A stretch of 64,000 nt of DNA from Candidatus Eiseniibacteriota bacterium (GCA_016178725.1 JACOSV010000045.1:1-64000), one strand, 5' to 3'. Counted from the first letter of the stretch, positions 29,280-38,667 are shown. Made by a program: numbers and translations. Notes: a model not told the origin generated them from the letters alone.

Positions 29280-30620
29280 GTGCATCGCATCCTCGTCATC
29301 GGAAGCGGCGGGCGTGAGCACGCGCTCGCGTGGCGCCTCGCACGCGATCCATCCGTCGAGCGCGTGCTGGTCGCCCCCGGCAACGACGGAATCGCCGGCG
29401 CCGCGACGTGCATCCCGGCGGATGAGCGCGACGCCCCGGCGATCGCCGCGATCGCGCGCCGCGAGCGCGTGACGCTGGTCGTCGTCGGGCCCGAGGGTCC
29501 GCTCGCCGCCGGCCTGGCCAACGCGCTCCGCGCCGAAGGGATCGCGGTCTTCGGCCCCGACCGCGCCGCGGCGGCGCTCGAGACCAGCAAGTGGGCCGCC
29601 AAACAGATCATGACCGAGGCCGGCATCCCCACCGCGCGCGGCCGCGCCGCCGGCACGGTCGCAGAGGCGATCGCCGCACTCGATGCGTTCCCGGCACCGT
29701 GGGTGGTGAAGGCCGACGGCCTCGCTGCTGGGAAGGTCGTGCTCGTTTCGTCCGTGCGGGCCGAGGCGGAGGCGTTCATCCGCGCGTGCCTCGAACACGG
29801 GCGCTTCGGCGTCGCCGGCGGCCGGGTCGTGATCGAGGAACACCTCGCGGGCGAAGAGGCGTCGGTGATGGCGGTGACGGACGGCGAGCGATTCGCGCTG
29901 TTGCCGCCGGCCCGCGACTACAAGCGCGCGCGGGACGGCGATCACGGCGCCAACACGGGCGGCATGGGAGCATACGCGCCGAGCGAGGCGGTGACGCAGG
30001 CGCTCGAGGACGAGGTCGCGCGCGCGATCGTCGCGCCGACGCTCGCCGCGATGCGGCGCCGCGGGACGCCGTTCCGCGGCACGCTGTACGCGGGCCTGAT
30101 GCTCACCGCGGCCGGCGCGAAGGTGATCGAGTTCAACGTGCGCTTCGGCGATCCGGAGACCGAGGCGGTGATGCCGCTGGTCGAGGGCGCGTTCGCCGAT
30201 CTGCTCGCCGGCGCCGCCGCGGGGAGGCTCGATCCGGGCGCGGTCGCGCGCGGCCGCGGCGCGGCCGTCTCGGTCGCGATCGTCGCCGAGGGCTATCCGG
30301 AATCGCCCGGCGGCGGCGGCGTGATCGTGGGGTTGGAGGCGCTCGCGGCGGACGAGGATCTCGCGGTGTTCCACGCCGGCACGGCGCGCGAGAACGGTCG
30401 CTGGGTCGTGCGCGGCGGTCGTGCGGCGCACATCGTCGCGCGCGGCGCCACGCGCGAAGCGGCGCGGCGGCGGGCGTACCAGGCGATCGCCTCGCTCGGC
30501 GGATCGGGCTGGCGCGTGCGCGGCGACATCGCCGTGCCGGCGGCGGGACCCGGCGCGGGCGGTGCGTCGCGCGGCGGCGCCGCGGCCGCGACCGCGACGG
30601 GAGGCGGATCGTGGAGGTGA
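29280..30620 (+). CDS. purD: Phosphoribosylamine-glycine ligase
   Basis: PurD joins glycine to phosphoribosylamine, the second step of purine synthesis. The 446-residue ATP-grasp protein begins HRILVIGSGGREHALAWRL, has PWVVKADGLAAGKVV, the NTGGMGAYAPSEAVT motif and EFNVRFGDPETE. The last 30 or so residues are a Gly/Ala-rich extension not typical of the family. GTG 29280 lies ten bases after the gatB stop. purM and purB are also in this window but in other units. Confidence 0.94.
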   Translation: MHRILVIGSGGREHALAWRLARDPSVERVLVAPGNDGIAGAATCIPADERDAPAIAAIARRERVTLVVVGPEGPLAAGLANALRAEGIAVFGPDRAAAALETSKWAAKQIMTEAGIPTARGRAAGTVAEAIAALDAFPAPWVVKADGLAAGKVVLVSSVRAEAEAFIRACLEHGRFGVAGGRVVIEEHLAGEEASVMAVTDGERFALLPPARDYKRARDGDHGANTGGMGAYAPSEAVTQALEDEVARAIVAPTLAAMRRRGTPFRGTLYAGLMLTAAGAKVIEFNVRFGDPETEAVMPLVEGAFADLLAGAAAGRLDPGAVARGRGAAVSVAIVAEGYPESPGGGGVIVGLEALAADEDLAVFHAGTARENGRWVVRGGRAAHIVARGATREAARRRAYQAIASLGGSGWRVRGDIAVPAAGPGAGGASRGGAAAATATGGGSWR

Positions 30621-31261
30621 TGAAGGTCGATCCGGCGAACCCGGATCCCGAGGTGTTGCTGGCCGCCGCGGAGGCGGTGCTGCGGGGCGGCATCATCGCG
30701 TTCCCGACCGATACGCTCTACGGCCTCGGCTGCTCGCTGTTCGACGTCTCGGCGGTCGAGATGGTGGCGCGGATCAAGCGCCGCGATCCCTCGCTGGCGG
30801 TGATCTCGCTGATCCCCGAGCCGCGCCAGGTGCACGGCCTCGCGCAGGAGGTCGGCGACGTCGCCGAGCGCCTCATGGCGCGGCACTGGCCCGGTCCGCT
30901 CTCGCTCATCTTCCTCGCCGCGCCGATCGTCCCTGCGCGCGTCCGCGGCGCCGGCGGCACCGTCGCGCTGCGCTGTCCGAAGGACACGCTGTGCGAGCGC
31001 CTGCTCGACCGGATCGGCGGCCCGGTGGTCTCGAGCAGCGCCAACCTCTCGGGCCGGCCGCCGGCCGAGACCGCCGACGAGGTTGTGCGCATCTTCGGCA
31101 ATCAGCTCGATCTGGTGATCGACGGCGGGCCGCGCCACGGCGGGCTGCCGAGCACGCTCGTGGACGTGAGCGGGCCGCGCCCGCGGCTCCTGCGCCGCGG
31201 CGTGATCGACGTGGGCGCCGACCTCGGCGACTTCGAGGATGCGACCGCGGGCGACGATTGA
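30611..31261 (+). CDS. tsaC: L-threonylcarbamoyladenylate synthase (TsaC/Sua5/YrdC)
   Basis: This enzyme makes threonylcarbamoyl-AMP, the donor for the t6A modification at position 37 of ANN-reading tRNAs. The 216-residue protein is the single-domain form, with AFPTDTLYGLGCS near the start, GPLSLIF, the SSSANLSGRPPAETADEV motif and STLVDVSGPRPRLLRRG. GTG 30611 is selected because GGGAGG at 30599-30604 is six bases before it; ATG 30620 is the alternative. It overlaps the purD end by ten bases. Confidence 0.92.
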   Translation: MEVMKVDPANPDPEVLLAAAEAVLRGGIIAFPTDTLYGLGCSLFDVSAVEMVARIKRRDPSLAVISLIPEPRQVHGLAQEVGDVAERLMARHWPGPLSLIFLAAPIVPARVRGAGGTVALRCPKDTLCERLLDRIGGPVVSSSANLSGRPPAETADEVVRIFGNQLDLVIDGGPRHGGLPSTLVDVSGPRPRLLRRGVIDVGADLGDFEDATAGDD

Positions 31262-31314
31262 GCGCGGCGTGGTGCAGCGCGCACGACGCGGACGGCCGCG
31301 ACCCGGCGGCGCGA

Positions 31315-31344
31315 TTGACGGGCGGTGGGACGCCCCTCTATCCT
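31315..31344 (+). promoter_or_regulatory. Sigma-70-type promoter for the ywlE-like gene
   Basis: TTGACG at 31315-31320, an 18-base spacer and TATCCT at 31339-31344 form a good promoter. The -10 lies only nine bases before the ATG at 31353, so transcription would begin at or very near the start codon, giving a leaderless or nearly leaderless mRNA if this start is right. Confidence 0.5.
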
Positions 31345-31352
31345 TGACCGGC

Positions 31353-31856
31353 ATGGCATCGAGCGATCCGTCCTTCCGCGTGCTCGTCGTGTGCACGGGG
31401 AATACCTGCCGGAGCCCCATGGCGGCGGCGGCGATGACCGCTGCGCTGGGTCCTGACGGTGAACGTATTGTCGTCGAGTCGGCCGGAACGGCGGCGTGGG
31501 AGGGTCAGCCCGCGACGCCGCACGCCGTCGAGGTCGCCGCGGCCGCGGGAATCGATCTCACCGCCCACCGCTCGCGCCGCGTCACACCCGCAATGGTCCG
31601 GGCGGCGGACGTCGTGCTGGTCATGGAGCGCGGGCACCTCGCCGCGGTCCGCACGCTGGGCGCCGACCCCGACCGCACGCACGTGCTCGGCGAGTGGCGC
31701 GCCGGCGGCGCGTCGGCGGGTGGATCGGGGCTCGAGGTCAGCGACCCTTTCGGCGCTTCGCGTGAGGCCTACGAGGAGTGCTGGCGCCGCATTCAACACC
31801 ATCTGGAACGCGTGCTCCCGGTGATCCGCGAGGCGTCACGCGCACGTTCGGCCTAG
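31353..31856 (+). CDS. Low-molecular-weight phosphatase, protein-arginine-phosphatase (YwlE) type
   Basis: A 167-residue phosphatase with the P-loop C14-T-G-N-T18-C-R20-S and the general-acid loop SDPFG. In this family Thr at the fifth P-loop position, as here, is the mark of YwlE-like protein-arginine phosphatases, while tyrosine phosphatases usually have Ile there. It may therefore remove phospho-arginine from proteins, but no arginine kinase (McsB) is visible in this window. The ATG at 31353 starts just before the first strand (FRVLVVCTGN). A tyrosine-phosphatase role is not excluded. Confidence 0.85.
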   Translation: MASSDPSFRVLVVCTGNTCRSPMAAAAMTAALGPDGERIVVESAGTAAWEGQPATPHAVEVAAAAGIDLTAHRSRRVTPAMVRAADVVLVMERGHLAAVRTLGADPDRTHVLGEWRAGGASAGGSGLEVSDPFGASREAYEECWRRIQHHLERVLPVIREASRARSA

Positions 31857-31883
31857 CCCGGAAGTCCAACCGCAGCGAGGTGG

Positions 31884-32870
31884 ATGATGGCTCTCACCAA
31901 AGTCAGCAAGATCTGGATGAACGGGAAGTGGGTCGCGTGGGACGACGCACGAATCCACGTCCTCTCGCACGTGGCGCACTACGCCTCGAGCGTGTTCGAG
32001 GGGATCCGCTGCTACGACACGCGCCGCGGCCCGGCGATCTTCCGCCTCGACGAGCACATCGAGCGGCTGATGAACTCGGCGCGCATCTATCGCATGGAGC
32101 TGCCGTTCACGCGTGAGCAGATCCGGCAGGCGTGCATCGACATCGTCGCGGTGAACGACCTCAAGGCGTGCTACCTGCGCCCGCTCATCTACCGCGGATA
32201 CGAGAACCTCGGCGTCAATCCGTTCGGCTCGCCGGTCGAGGTGGCGGTGGCGGCGTTTCCCTGGGGCAAGTACCTCGGCGATGACGCGCTGACCAAGGGC
32301 GTCGCGGTCAAGATCAGCTCGTGGTGGCGCATGGCGCCCAACACCCTCCCGGCGATGGCCAAGGCGTCGGCCAACTACATGAACTCGCAGCTCATGAAGA
32401 TGGAGGCGCTCGTCGACGGCTACGACGAGGCGGTGGCGCTCGACGTGAACGGCTTCGTGAGCGAGGGCAGCGGACAGAACCTGTTCGCCGTGGTGAAGGG
32501 CGAGCTCGTGACGCCGCCGCTCCACAACAGCATCCTCGCCGGGATCACGCGCTCATCGGTCATGACGCTGGCGCGCGAGATGGACGTCCCGGTGCGCGAA
32601 GAGATCCTGCCGCGCGAGATGCTCTATGTGTGCGACGAAGTGTTCCTGGCCGGCACCGCGGTCGAGGTGACGCCGGTCCACTCGGTGGACCGCATCCCCG
32701 TCGGCGACGGCAAGCCGGGCCCGATCACGCGCCGCATCCAGGAGGCGTTCTTCGCTCTCGTCAAGGGCGATCAGGCGGACCATCACCGCTGGCTCACGGC
32801 GGTGCCGCAGCCCGTCGTCGCGGCGAAGGGCGCGCCGACCGCCGCCGGCGCGGCCGCCCGGCGGCCGTAA
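31884..32870 (+). CDS. ilvE: Branched-chain amino acid aminotransferase
   Basis: IlvE transfers the amino group between glutamate and the keto acids of Leu, Ile and Val. The 328-residue fold-type IV PLP enzyme has VFEGIRCYDTRRGPAIFRLDEHIERL, the catalytic Lys in MAKASANYMNS, and the phosphate-cup motifs EGSGQNLF and GITRSSV. Two adjacent ATGs exist (31884 and 31887); GAGG at 31877-31880 is better spaced from the second. An Ala-rich tail of about 20 residues extends the usual end. Confidence 0.93.
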   Translation: MMALTKVSKIWMNGKWVAWDDARIHVLSHVAHYASSVFEGIRCYDTRRGPAIFRLDEHIERLMNSARIYRMELPFTREQIRQACIDIVAVNDLKACYLRPLIYRGYENLGVNPFGSPVEVAVAAFPWGKYLGDDALTKGVAVKISSWWRMAPNTLPAMAKASANYMNSQLMKMEALVDGYDEAVALDVNGFVSEGSGQNLFAVVKGELVTPPLHNSILAGITRSSVMTLAREMDVPVREEILPREMLYVCDEVFLAGTAVEVTPVHSVDRIPVGDGKPGPITRRIQEAFFALVKGDQADHHRWLTAVPQPVVAAKGAPTAAGAAARRP

Positions 32871-32883
32871 CCGCGCGGGAGCG

Positions 32884-33342
32884 ATGCGCGTCGCCCTCGG
32901 CAGCGATCACGCGGGCTACCCACTCAAGCAGCGGTTGATCGCCGAGCTCGAGCGCCTCGGCCACGCGGTCGAGGATCTCGGCACGTTCGCGGCGGAGCCG
33001 CCGGTGGACTATCCCGATTTCTGCTTCCCCGTGGCCGAGCGCGTGGCGGGCGGCCGCGCCGACCGCGGCATCGTCCTCGGCGGCAGCGGCATCGGCGAGG
33101 CGATCGCCGCGAACAAGGTCAAGGGGATCCGCGCGTCGGTCGTGACCAGCGACGAGACCGCGCGGCTCACGCGCCTCCACAACGATTCGAACGTGCTCGC
33201 CCTCGGCGCGCGCACGAACGCGCACGAGGATGCGGTACGCTGGCTCGGCATCTGGCTCGCGACGCCGTTCGAAGGCGGACGCCACGTCGCCCGCCTGCAG
33301 AAGATCGCCGCGTACGAGTCCTCCCACTTCCTGCGAAAGTAG
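32884..33342 (+). CDS. rpiB: Ribose-5-phosphate isomerase B
   Basis: RpiB interconverts ribose 5-phosphate and ribulose 5-phosphate in the pentose phosphate pathway. The 152-residue protein starts [14 protein letters not shown] and has [21 protein letters not shown]. The position of the catalytic Cys of E. coli RpiB is Gly66 here, and Glu72 occupies the place of the catalytic Glu used by mycobacterial RpiB, so it is the Glu-type enzyme. It sits 13 bases after ilvE and seven before glyA. An allose-phosphate isomerase role is less likely given this active site. Confidence 0.92.
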   Translation: MRVALGSDHAGYPLKQRLIAELERLGHAVEDLGTFAAEPPVDYPDFCFPVAERVAGGRADRGIVLGGSGIGEAIAANKVKGIRASVVTSDETARLTRLHNDSNVLALGARTNAHEDAVRWLGIWLATPFEGGRHVARLQKIAAYESSHFLRK

Positions 33343-33349
33343 AGCCGGC

Positions 33350-34603
33350 ATGTCCGAGCTGCGCGACCGTGACCCCGTGATCTTCGACGCCATCGCCTCC
33401 GAGCGGCGCCGTCAGCTCGCGACGCTGGAGCTGATCGCGTCGGAGAACTTCGCGAGCGACGCCGTGCTCGAGGCGCTCGGCTCGGTGATGAACAACAAGT
33501 ACGCCGAGGGGCTGCCGCGCAAGCGCTACTACGGCGGCTGCGAGTTCGTCGACGTCGCCGAGGATGCGGCGCTCGAGCGCGTCGGCCGGCTGTTCGGCGC
33601 CGAGCACGCGAACGTGCAGGCGCACTCGGGCGCCACGGCGAACATGGCGGCGTACTTCGCCGTCGCCGACGCCGGAGCGACGCTGCTCGGCATGAGCCTC
33701 GCCCACGGCGGCCACCTCACGCACGGCCACGCGGTGTCGTTCTCGGGTCGGCTGTTCAAGGCGGTGCAATACGGCGTGCGGTCCGAGGACGGGCGTATCG
33801 ACTACGAGCAGATGGAAGCGCTGGCGCGCGAGCACCGGCCGCGCATCATCGTCGCCGGCGCGAGCGCGTATCCGCGGGTCATCGACTTCGAGCGCTTCGG
33901 CCGGATCGCGCGCGAGGTGGGCGCCGCGCTGGTGGTGGACATGGCGCACATCGCCGGGCTGGTCGCCGCCGGGCTACACCCGAGCCCGGTGCCGCATGCC
34001 GATCTCGTCACCAGCACGACGCACAAGACGCTGCGCGGTCCGCGCGGCGGGTTCGTGCTGTGCCGGAAGGCGCACGCCGAGAAGCTCGACAAGACGGTGT
34101 TCCCGATGCTGCAGGGCGGGCCGTTGATGCACGCGATCGCCGCCAAGGCGGTGTGCTTCGGCGAGGCGCTGACCGACGGCTTCCGCGCCTATCAGGGACG
34201 CGTGGTCGACAACGCGCGCGCGCTGGCGGCCTCGCTCGAGCAGCACGGCTTCGATCTGGTCTCGGGCGGCACCGACAATCATCTCGTGCTCGTCGATCTC
34301 ACGCGTCGCTCGCTCACCGGCAAGGTCGCCGAGGAGGCGCTCCACCGGGCGCGCATCCCGGTCAACAAGAACGCCGTGCCCAACGATCCGCAGAAACCGT
34401 GGGTGACGAGCGGCATCCGCGTCGGCACGCCGGCGCTCACGACGCGCGGATTCGGCGTCGAGGAGATGCGCCTGATCGCGGGCTGGATCGCGCGCGTCCT
34501 CGACCGCCCGGACGACACCGACACCGCACGCGCCGTCGAGCGCGAGGTCTCGGAGGTGGCGTCGAAGTTCCCCCTGTTCGCCTGGGAGCCGGCCCTGCGC
34601 TAG
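33350..34603 (+). CDS. glyA: Serine hydroxymethyltransferase
   Basis: GlyA converts serine and tetrahydrofolate to glycine and methylene-tetrahydrofolate, the main one-carbon source for purine synthesis. The 417-residue protein has [25 protein letters not shown], and the PLP-lysine motif [17 protein letters not shown] 33350 is chosen because homology begins right after it. The rpiB-glyA order is seen in many bacteria. A hairpin follows the stop. Confidence 0.96.
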   Translation: MSELRDRDPVIFDAIASERRRQLATLELIASENFASDAVLEALGSVMNNKYAEGLPRKRYYGGCEFVDVAEDAALERVGRLFGAEHANVQAHSGATANMAAYFAVADAGATLLGMSLAHGGHLTHGHAVSFSGRLFKAVQYGVRSEDGRIDYEQMEALAREHRPRIIVAGASAYPRVIDFERFGRIAREVGAALVVDMAHIAGLVAAGLHPSPVPHADLVTSTTHKTLRGPRGGFVLCRKAHAEKLDKTVFPMLQGGPLMHAIAAKAVCFGEALTDGFRAYQGRVVDNARALAASLEQHGFDLVSGGTDNHLVLVDLTRRSLTGKVAEEALHRARIPVNKNAVPNDPQKPWVTSGIRVGTPALTTRGFGVEEMRLIAGWIARVLDRPDDTDTARAVEREVSEVASKFPLFAWEPALR

Positions 34604-34610
34604 GCGGTCG

Positions 34611-34631
34611 TGCGCCCTGCCGAGGGGCGCA
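34611..34631 (+). terminator. Short hairpin after glyA
   Basis: TGCGCCC at 34611-34617 pairs perfectly with GGGCGCA at 34625-34631 across a 7-base loop, eight bases after the glyA stop. No T-run follows. The rest of 34632-34799 shows no gene, tRNA or clear promoter. Confidence 0.4.
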
Positions 34632-34799
34632 GCGAAAGTTGCACGGCGACCGCCGCGCGGGGCTCGAAACCACGTTCGCCGGCCGCCCCGGGTCGCTGCC
34701 GCGCAACCACTTGGGCGGGGACCCGAGCACCCTGCCGTGGCACCGAATCTGCACTCCCGCGCCACGGCTTCTCTTTCGTTCCGACCCGAGGCGACCTCC

Positions 34800-35213
34800 A
34801 TGCTCGACACCCGCATCGTGTGCTGGATCGCCGGGCGCGTCCCCGGCGTGGTCCCGGGAACGCTGCTCCACCGCGCCGCGCTGCGCGCGATGCACGCCGG
34901 GGCGTACCCGCTCGCCGATGCGTTGTTCGAGCGCGCCGCCGATCGTTACCGGCTCGACCTCGAGGTCGAGCGCCTCGCGCGGCTGCGCGTCCATCAGTCC
35001 ATGGCGCGCGCGCTCGCGACCGGCGATCCGACGCGCGATCCCGCCGCCTGCCTCGAGATCGAGCAGCGCCTCGCACGGCTCCAGAGCATCGAGTCGCTGG
35101 AGCCGCCGTTCGACGTGCTGCCCGCGAGCCGCCTGCTCGCGACCTGGATCGCCGGCACGCACCGCGCCGAGCCCGCCGCGGGCGTCGCGGTTCCGGAGCA
35201 CGCCGCGGCCTGA
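34800..35213 (+). CDS. Hypothetical protein, helical
   Basis: A 137-residue protein I do not recognise. It is predicted to be mostly helical, with a repeated alpha-helical look in ALRAMHAGAYPLADALFERAADRYRLDLEVERLARLRVHQSMARAL split over its first half, reminiscent of a degenerate TPR, but no signature is firm. No signal peptide or membrane helix is evident. ATG 34800 follows a GAGG at 34787-34790. Third-position G/C bias in this frame supports real coding. It stands alone between glyA and the moxR promoter. Confidence 0.55.
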   Translation: MLDTRIVCWIAGRVPGVVPGTLLHRAALRAMHAGAYPLADALFERAADRYRLDLEVERLARLRVHQSMARALATGDPTRDPAACLEIEQRLARLQSIESLEPPFDVLPASRLLATWIAGTHRAEPAAGVAVPEHAAA

Positions 35214-35285
35214 ACCGGCGCCGCGCGCCGGTCCCAAGGCACGCCGAATCGCCGCATCGCGGCCCCCGTGCGCCGCTCGTCTTCG

Positions 35286-35314
35286 TTGGCCGGTCCGTTG
35301 CGCTTGGTTATACT
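35286..35314 (+). promoter_or_regulatory. Sigma-70-type promoter for the moxR/bat cluster
   Basis: TTGGCC at 35286-35291, a 17-base spacer and TATACT at 35309-35314, the closest -10 to consensus in the window. The leader to moxR would be about 90 bases. Confidence 0.6.
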
Positions 35315-35409
35315 CCGCCGGTTCCGCGCCGCACACAGGCGCGCCCATCGCGATCCGGCACGGGAACGCGAGGCCGCCGCGATCGATCGAGCGATGAGGC
35401 AGGGAGCCC

Positions 35410-36396
35410 ATGACCGTCGAGACCAAGGAAGCCGCGCGTCGGATCGAACAGGTCAGCGCCGTCCTCACCCGGGTGCGCACCGAGGTCGCGCGCGTCATCG
35501 TCGGCCAGCACGCCATGGTCGACCGCCTGCTGGTCGGTCTCCTCACCGGCGGCCATGTGCTGCTCGAGGGCGTTCCCGGGCTCGCGAAGACGCTCGCGGT
35601 CAGCAGCCTCGCCCAGGCGCTCGCGCTCAAGTTCCGCCGCATCCAGTTCACGCCCGACCTGCTGCCCGCCGACCTCACCGGCACGCTGATCTACAACCCG
35701 CGCGACGGTTCGTTCAGCACCAAGCGTGGACCGGTGTTCGCGCACCTCGTGCTCGCCGACGAGATCAACCGCGCGCCGGCCAAGGTGCAGTCGGCACTGC
35801 TCGAGGCCATGCAGGAGAAGCAGGTGACGCTCGGCGACGACAGCCACGCGCTCTAGGAACCGTTCCTCGTCCTCGCCACGCAGAATCCGATCGAGCAGGA
35901 GGGGACATATCCGCTCCCCGAGGCGCAGAGCGACCGTTTCATGCTCAAGGTGAAGGTCGGCTACCCCGAGCGCGCCGAGGAGAAGACCATCCTCCAGCGC
36001 GTCGGGCTCGCCACGCCGCCCGCGCTCACGCCGCAGGCATCGCGCGCCGAGGTGCTCGAGGCGCGGGCCGCGCTCGCGAGCGTCTACGTCGACGACAAGA
36101 TCCAGGAGTACGTGCTCGATCTGGTGACGGCGACGCGCCGGCCGCGCGACTACGGCCTGCCGCTCGACTCGCTGGTCGCCTACGGCGCCTCGCCTCGCGC
36201 GACGCTGTTCCTCGTCCGCGGCGCGCAGGCGCTGGCGGTCATCGAGGGCCGCCCGTACGTGCTGCCCGAGGACGTGAAGCAGATCGCCCCCGACGTGCTG
36301 CGCCACCGCATCCACGTGTCGTACGAGGCCGAGGCGGAAGGCGTGGACGGCGAAGAGGTGGCGAAGCGGATTCTCGAGCAGGTGCGCGTGCCCTGA
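35410..36396 (+). pseudogene. moxR: MoxR-family AAA+ ATPase interrupted by an in-frame amber codon
   Basis: MoxR ATPases act as chaperones for von Willebrand factor A proteins such as those encoded downstream. Read through the stop, the frame gives 328 residues, the normal length. Walker A (GVPGLAKT) and Walker B (LADEINRAP) lie before the break; sensor 1 ([19 protein letters not shown]) and the lid domain lie after it. Codon 149 (35854-35856) is TAG where relatives have a sense codon, and the next residues [11 protein letters not shown] continue the family without a frame change. TAG is an ordinary stop in rpsI, rpsB and tsf here, so recoding is unlikely. It is a nonsense mutation or a sequence error. 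ATG 35410 follows AGGGAG. Confidence 0.85.
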
Positions 36397-36445
36397 TGCC
36401 GGTGCGCGTGGCCGGCCACCCCGGAGTCGGATTCAGGACGGAACC

Positions 36446-37783
36446 ATGAGCCCATCCGGAGCGACGACCGAGCTTCCCGACCGCCTGACCGTCGACGAGC
36501 TGCGCGACACATGGTCGCTGCTCTCGCCCGAGGACCGCCTCCTCGCGTTCAAGATGGTCCCGTACGAGGACGCCGAAGAGTTCTTCCTCTCGCTCTCGGC
36601 CCGGGATCAGGCCAATCTGCTCGAGGCCCTGCCGCCGACCGAGCGGCGCGGCTGGGTACGGCTGCTGCCGCCCGATGACGCCGCCGACGCCGTGCAGGAG
36701 ACCGGCCCCGATCTGCGCGAGGAGCTGGTGCACCTCCTCGACGACGCGACGCGCAAGGAAGTGGTGGCGCTCCTGGCGTACAAGGAGGATCAGGCCGGCG
36801 GGCTCATGGACCCGCGCTTCGCGCGCGTGCGTCCCGACATGTCCGTGGACGAGGGGATCGGTTACCTGCGCAAGCAGGCGCGCGAGTACGTCGGCACGCT
36901 GCGCTATCTCTACGTGCTCGACGACCATCAGCACCTGCTCGGCGTCGTCACGCTGCGCGGCCTGTTTTCCTCGCCGCCCGAGAAGCGCGTGCAGGACATC
37001 ATGCGCACCGACGTGGTCACCGCGACGGCCGACATGGACCAGGAGGCGTTGAGCCGGCTCTTCGCCCAGCACAGCCTGAACGCGATCCCGATCGTGGACG
37101 GCGAGGGCCGCATGCAGGGCATCGTCACCGTGGACGACATCGTCGACGTCGTCCAGGAAGAGGCCACCGAGGACATCCAGAAGCTGGGCGGCATGGAAGC
37201 GCTCGACGCGCCCTACATGCAGGTCGGCTTCCTGAGCATGGTGCGCAAGCGCGGCAGCTGGCTCTCGGCGCTGTTCCTCGGCGAGATGCTCACCGCGACC
37301 GCGATGGGCTACTTCCAGGATGAGATCGCGCGCGCCGTCGTGCTCGCGTTGTTCGTGCCGCTCATCATCAGCAGCGGCGGCAACTCGGGCTCGCAGGCGA
37401 CGACGCTCGTCATCCGCGCGATGGCGCTGGGCGAGGTCACGCTGCGCGACTGGTTTCGCGTCATCCGCCGCGAGCTCATGGCCGGCCTCGCGCTCGGGAC
37501 GCTGCTCGGCACGATCGGCTTCCTGCGCATCGAGATCTGGCAGGCGTTCAGTCCGATCTACGGGCCGCACGCGATCCTGATCGCCTGGACGGTCTTCGTG
37601 AGCCTGATCGGCGTGGTCACGTTCGGAACGCTCGCCGGCTCGCTGCTGCCGTTCGTCCTGCGCCGGCTCAGGCTCGATCCCGCGAGCGCGTCGGCCCCGT
37701 TCGTCGCGACGCTCGTGGACGTGACCGGGCTCGTGATCTACTTCACGGTCGCGAGCATGGTCCTGCGCGGCCGGCTGCTGTGA
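36446..37783 (+). CDS. mgtE: Magnesium transporter MgtE
   Basis: MgtE is a Mg2+ channel gated by cytoplasmic Mg2+. The 445-residue protein has an N-terminal superhelical domain (about 15-130), two CBS domains (about 135-255, with NAIPIVDGEGRMQGIVTVDDIVDVV), a connecting helix, and five membrane helices from about 290, with SGGNSGSQATTLVIRAMALGE forming the conserved pore motif. It interrupts the usual moxR-DUF58 order; its stop overlaps the DUF58 start (TGATG), so it is part of the same transcript. Confidence 0.94.
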   Translation: MSPSGATTELPDRLTVDELRDTWSLLSPEDRLLAFKMVPYEDAEEFFLSLSARDQANLLEALPPTERRGWVRLLPPDDAADAVQETGPDLREELVHLLDDATRKEVVALLAYKEDQAGGLMDPRFARVRPDMSVDEGIGYLRKQAREYVGTLRYLYVLDDHQHLLGVVTLRGLFSSPPEKRVQDIMRTDVVTATADMDQEALSRLFAQHSLNAIPIVDGEGRMQGIVTVDDIVDVVQEEATEDIQKLGGMEALDAPYMQVGFLSMVRKRGSWLSALFLGEMLTATAMGYFQDEIARAVVLALFVPLIISSGGNSGSQATTLVIRAMALGEVTLRDWFRVIRRELMAGLALGTLLGTIGFLRIEIWQAFSPIYGPHAILIAWTVFVSLIGVVTFGTLAGSLLPFVLRRLRLDPASASAPFVATLVDVTGLVIYFTVASMVLRGRLL

Positions 37784-38667
37784 TGCAGACGTCGGATCTC
37801 CTCCGCAGGGTCCGCCGCCTCGAGATCCGCAGCCGCCATCTCGTCGAGGACCTGTTCGCGGGGCAGGCCGAGAGCGTCTTCAAGGGCCGCGGGATGGAGT
37901 TCGAAGAGGTGCGTCCCTACGTACCCGGCGACGAGGTGCGCGACATCGACTGGAACGTCACCGCGCGGCTCGGCCACCCGTACGTCAAGCGCTTCGTCGA
38001 GGAGCGCGAGCTCACGGTGCTGCTCGTGCTCGACGTCTCGCGCTCGATGCGCTTCGGCACGGCGGGGCCAGAGAAGCGCGAGCTCGCGGCCGAGCTGTGC
38101 GCGGTCCTCGGCTTCGCGGCGCTGCGCAACGACGATCGCGTCGGCCTCGTGCTCGCCGCCGGCCGCGTCGAGCATTTCGTGCCGCCCGCGCGTGGACGGA
38201 GCCACGTACTGCGGCTGCTGCGCGACGTGCTCGACGCGGAGCCGCGCTCGAGCGGCACGCGGCTGGGCGAGGCGGCGCGGTTCGTCCTGCGCACCGCGCA
38301 CCGCCGCAGCGTCGTGTTCTGGATCTCGGACTTCGAGGACGCGATCGAGCCGCGCGACTGGCGCGTGGTGGCGCGGCGCCACGATCTGACCGCGCTCGTG
38401 ACGCGCGATCCGCGCGACGAGGCGCTGCCGTCGGTGGGCTGGGTCGAGCTCGAGGATCTCGAATCCGGCGCGCGGCGCCTCGTGAACACGGGGAGCCGGC
38501 GCGCCCGCGAGCGCTACGGCGTCGAGGCGCGCGAGCGCCGCCGGCGCGTCGAGCAGGCGCTGCGCCGCGCGCGCATCGCGATGGTCGAGGTGCGCACGGA
38601 CCGGTCGTACCTGCCGGTGCTCATGCGTTACTTCTCGGCGCGGCGCCGCGGGCGGACGCAGGTGTGA
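37783..38667 (+). CDS. DUF58 (von Willebrand A-like) protein of the MoxR/Bat cluster
   Basis: A 294-residue cytoplasmic protein typical of MoxR operons. The family motif FKGRGMEFEEVRPYVPGDEVRDIDWN is at about 30-55, followed by a vWA-like fold with the metal-site LDVSRSMRF. It is expected to be a MoxR partner, though no biochemical role is established for this member. The ATG overlaps the mgtE stop; a GTG three bases earlier is possible. The stop overlaps the next GTG. Confidence 0.9.
   Translation: MQTSDLLRRVRRLEIRSRHLVEDLFAGQAESVFKGRGMEFEEVRPYVPGDEVRDIDWNVTARLGHPYVKRFVEERELTVLLVLDVSRSMRFGTAGPEKRELAAELCAVLGFAALRNDDRVGLVLAAGRVEHFVPPARGRSHVLRLLRDVLDAEPRSSGTRLGEAARFVLRTAHRRSVVFWISDFEDAIEPRDWRVVARRHDLTALVTRDPRDEALPSVGWVELEDLESGARRLVNTGSRRARERYGVEARERRRRVEQALRRARIAMVEVRTDRSYLPVLMRYFSARRRGRTQV

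Noticed and set aside
34632-34799. tRNA or small RNA between glyA and the next gene
   Set aside because: No T-arm GTTCGANNC consensus with matching acceptor pairing or other RNA signature could be found; I see nothing supportable in it.
35854-35856. Reassigned amber codon or pyrrolysine-type readthrough in moxR
   Set aside because: TAG ends several essential genes here (rpsI, rpsB, tsf, frr), no stem-loop typical of recoding is visible just after the codon, and MoxR proteins are not known to use a special residue at this place.
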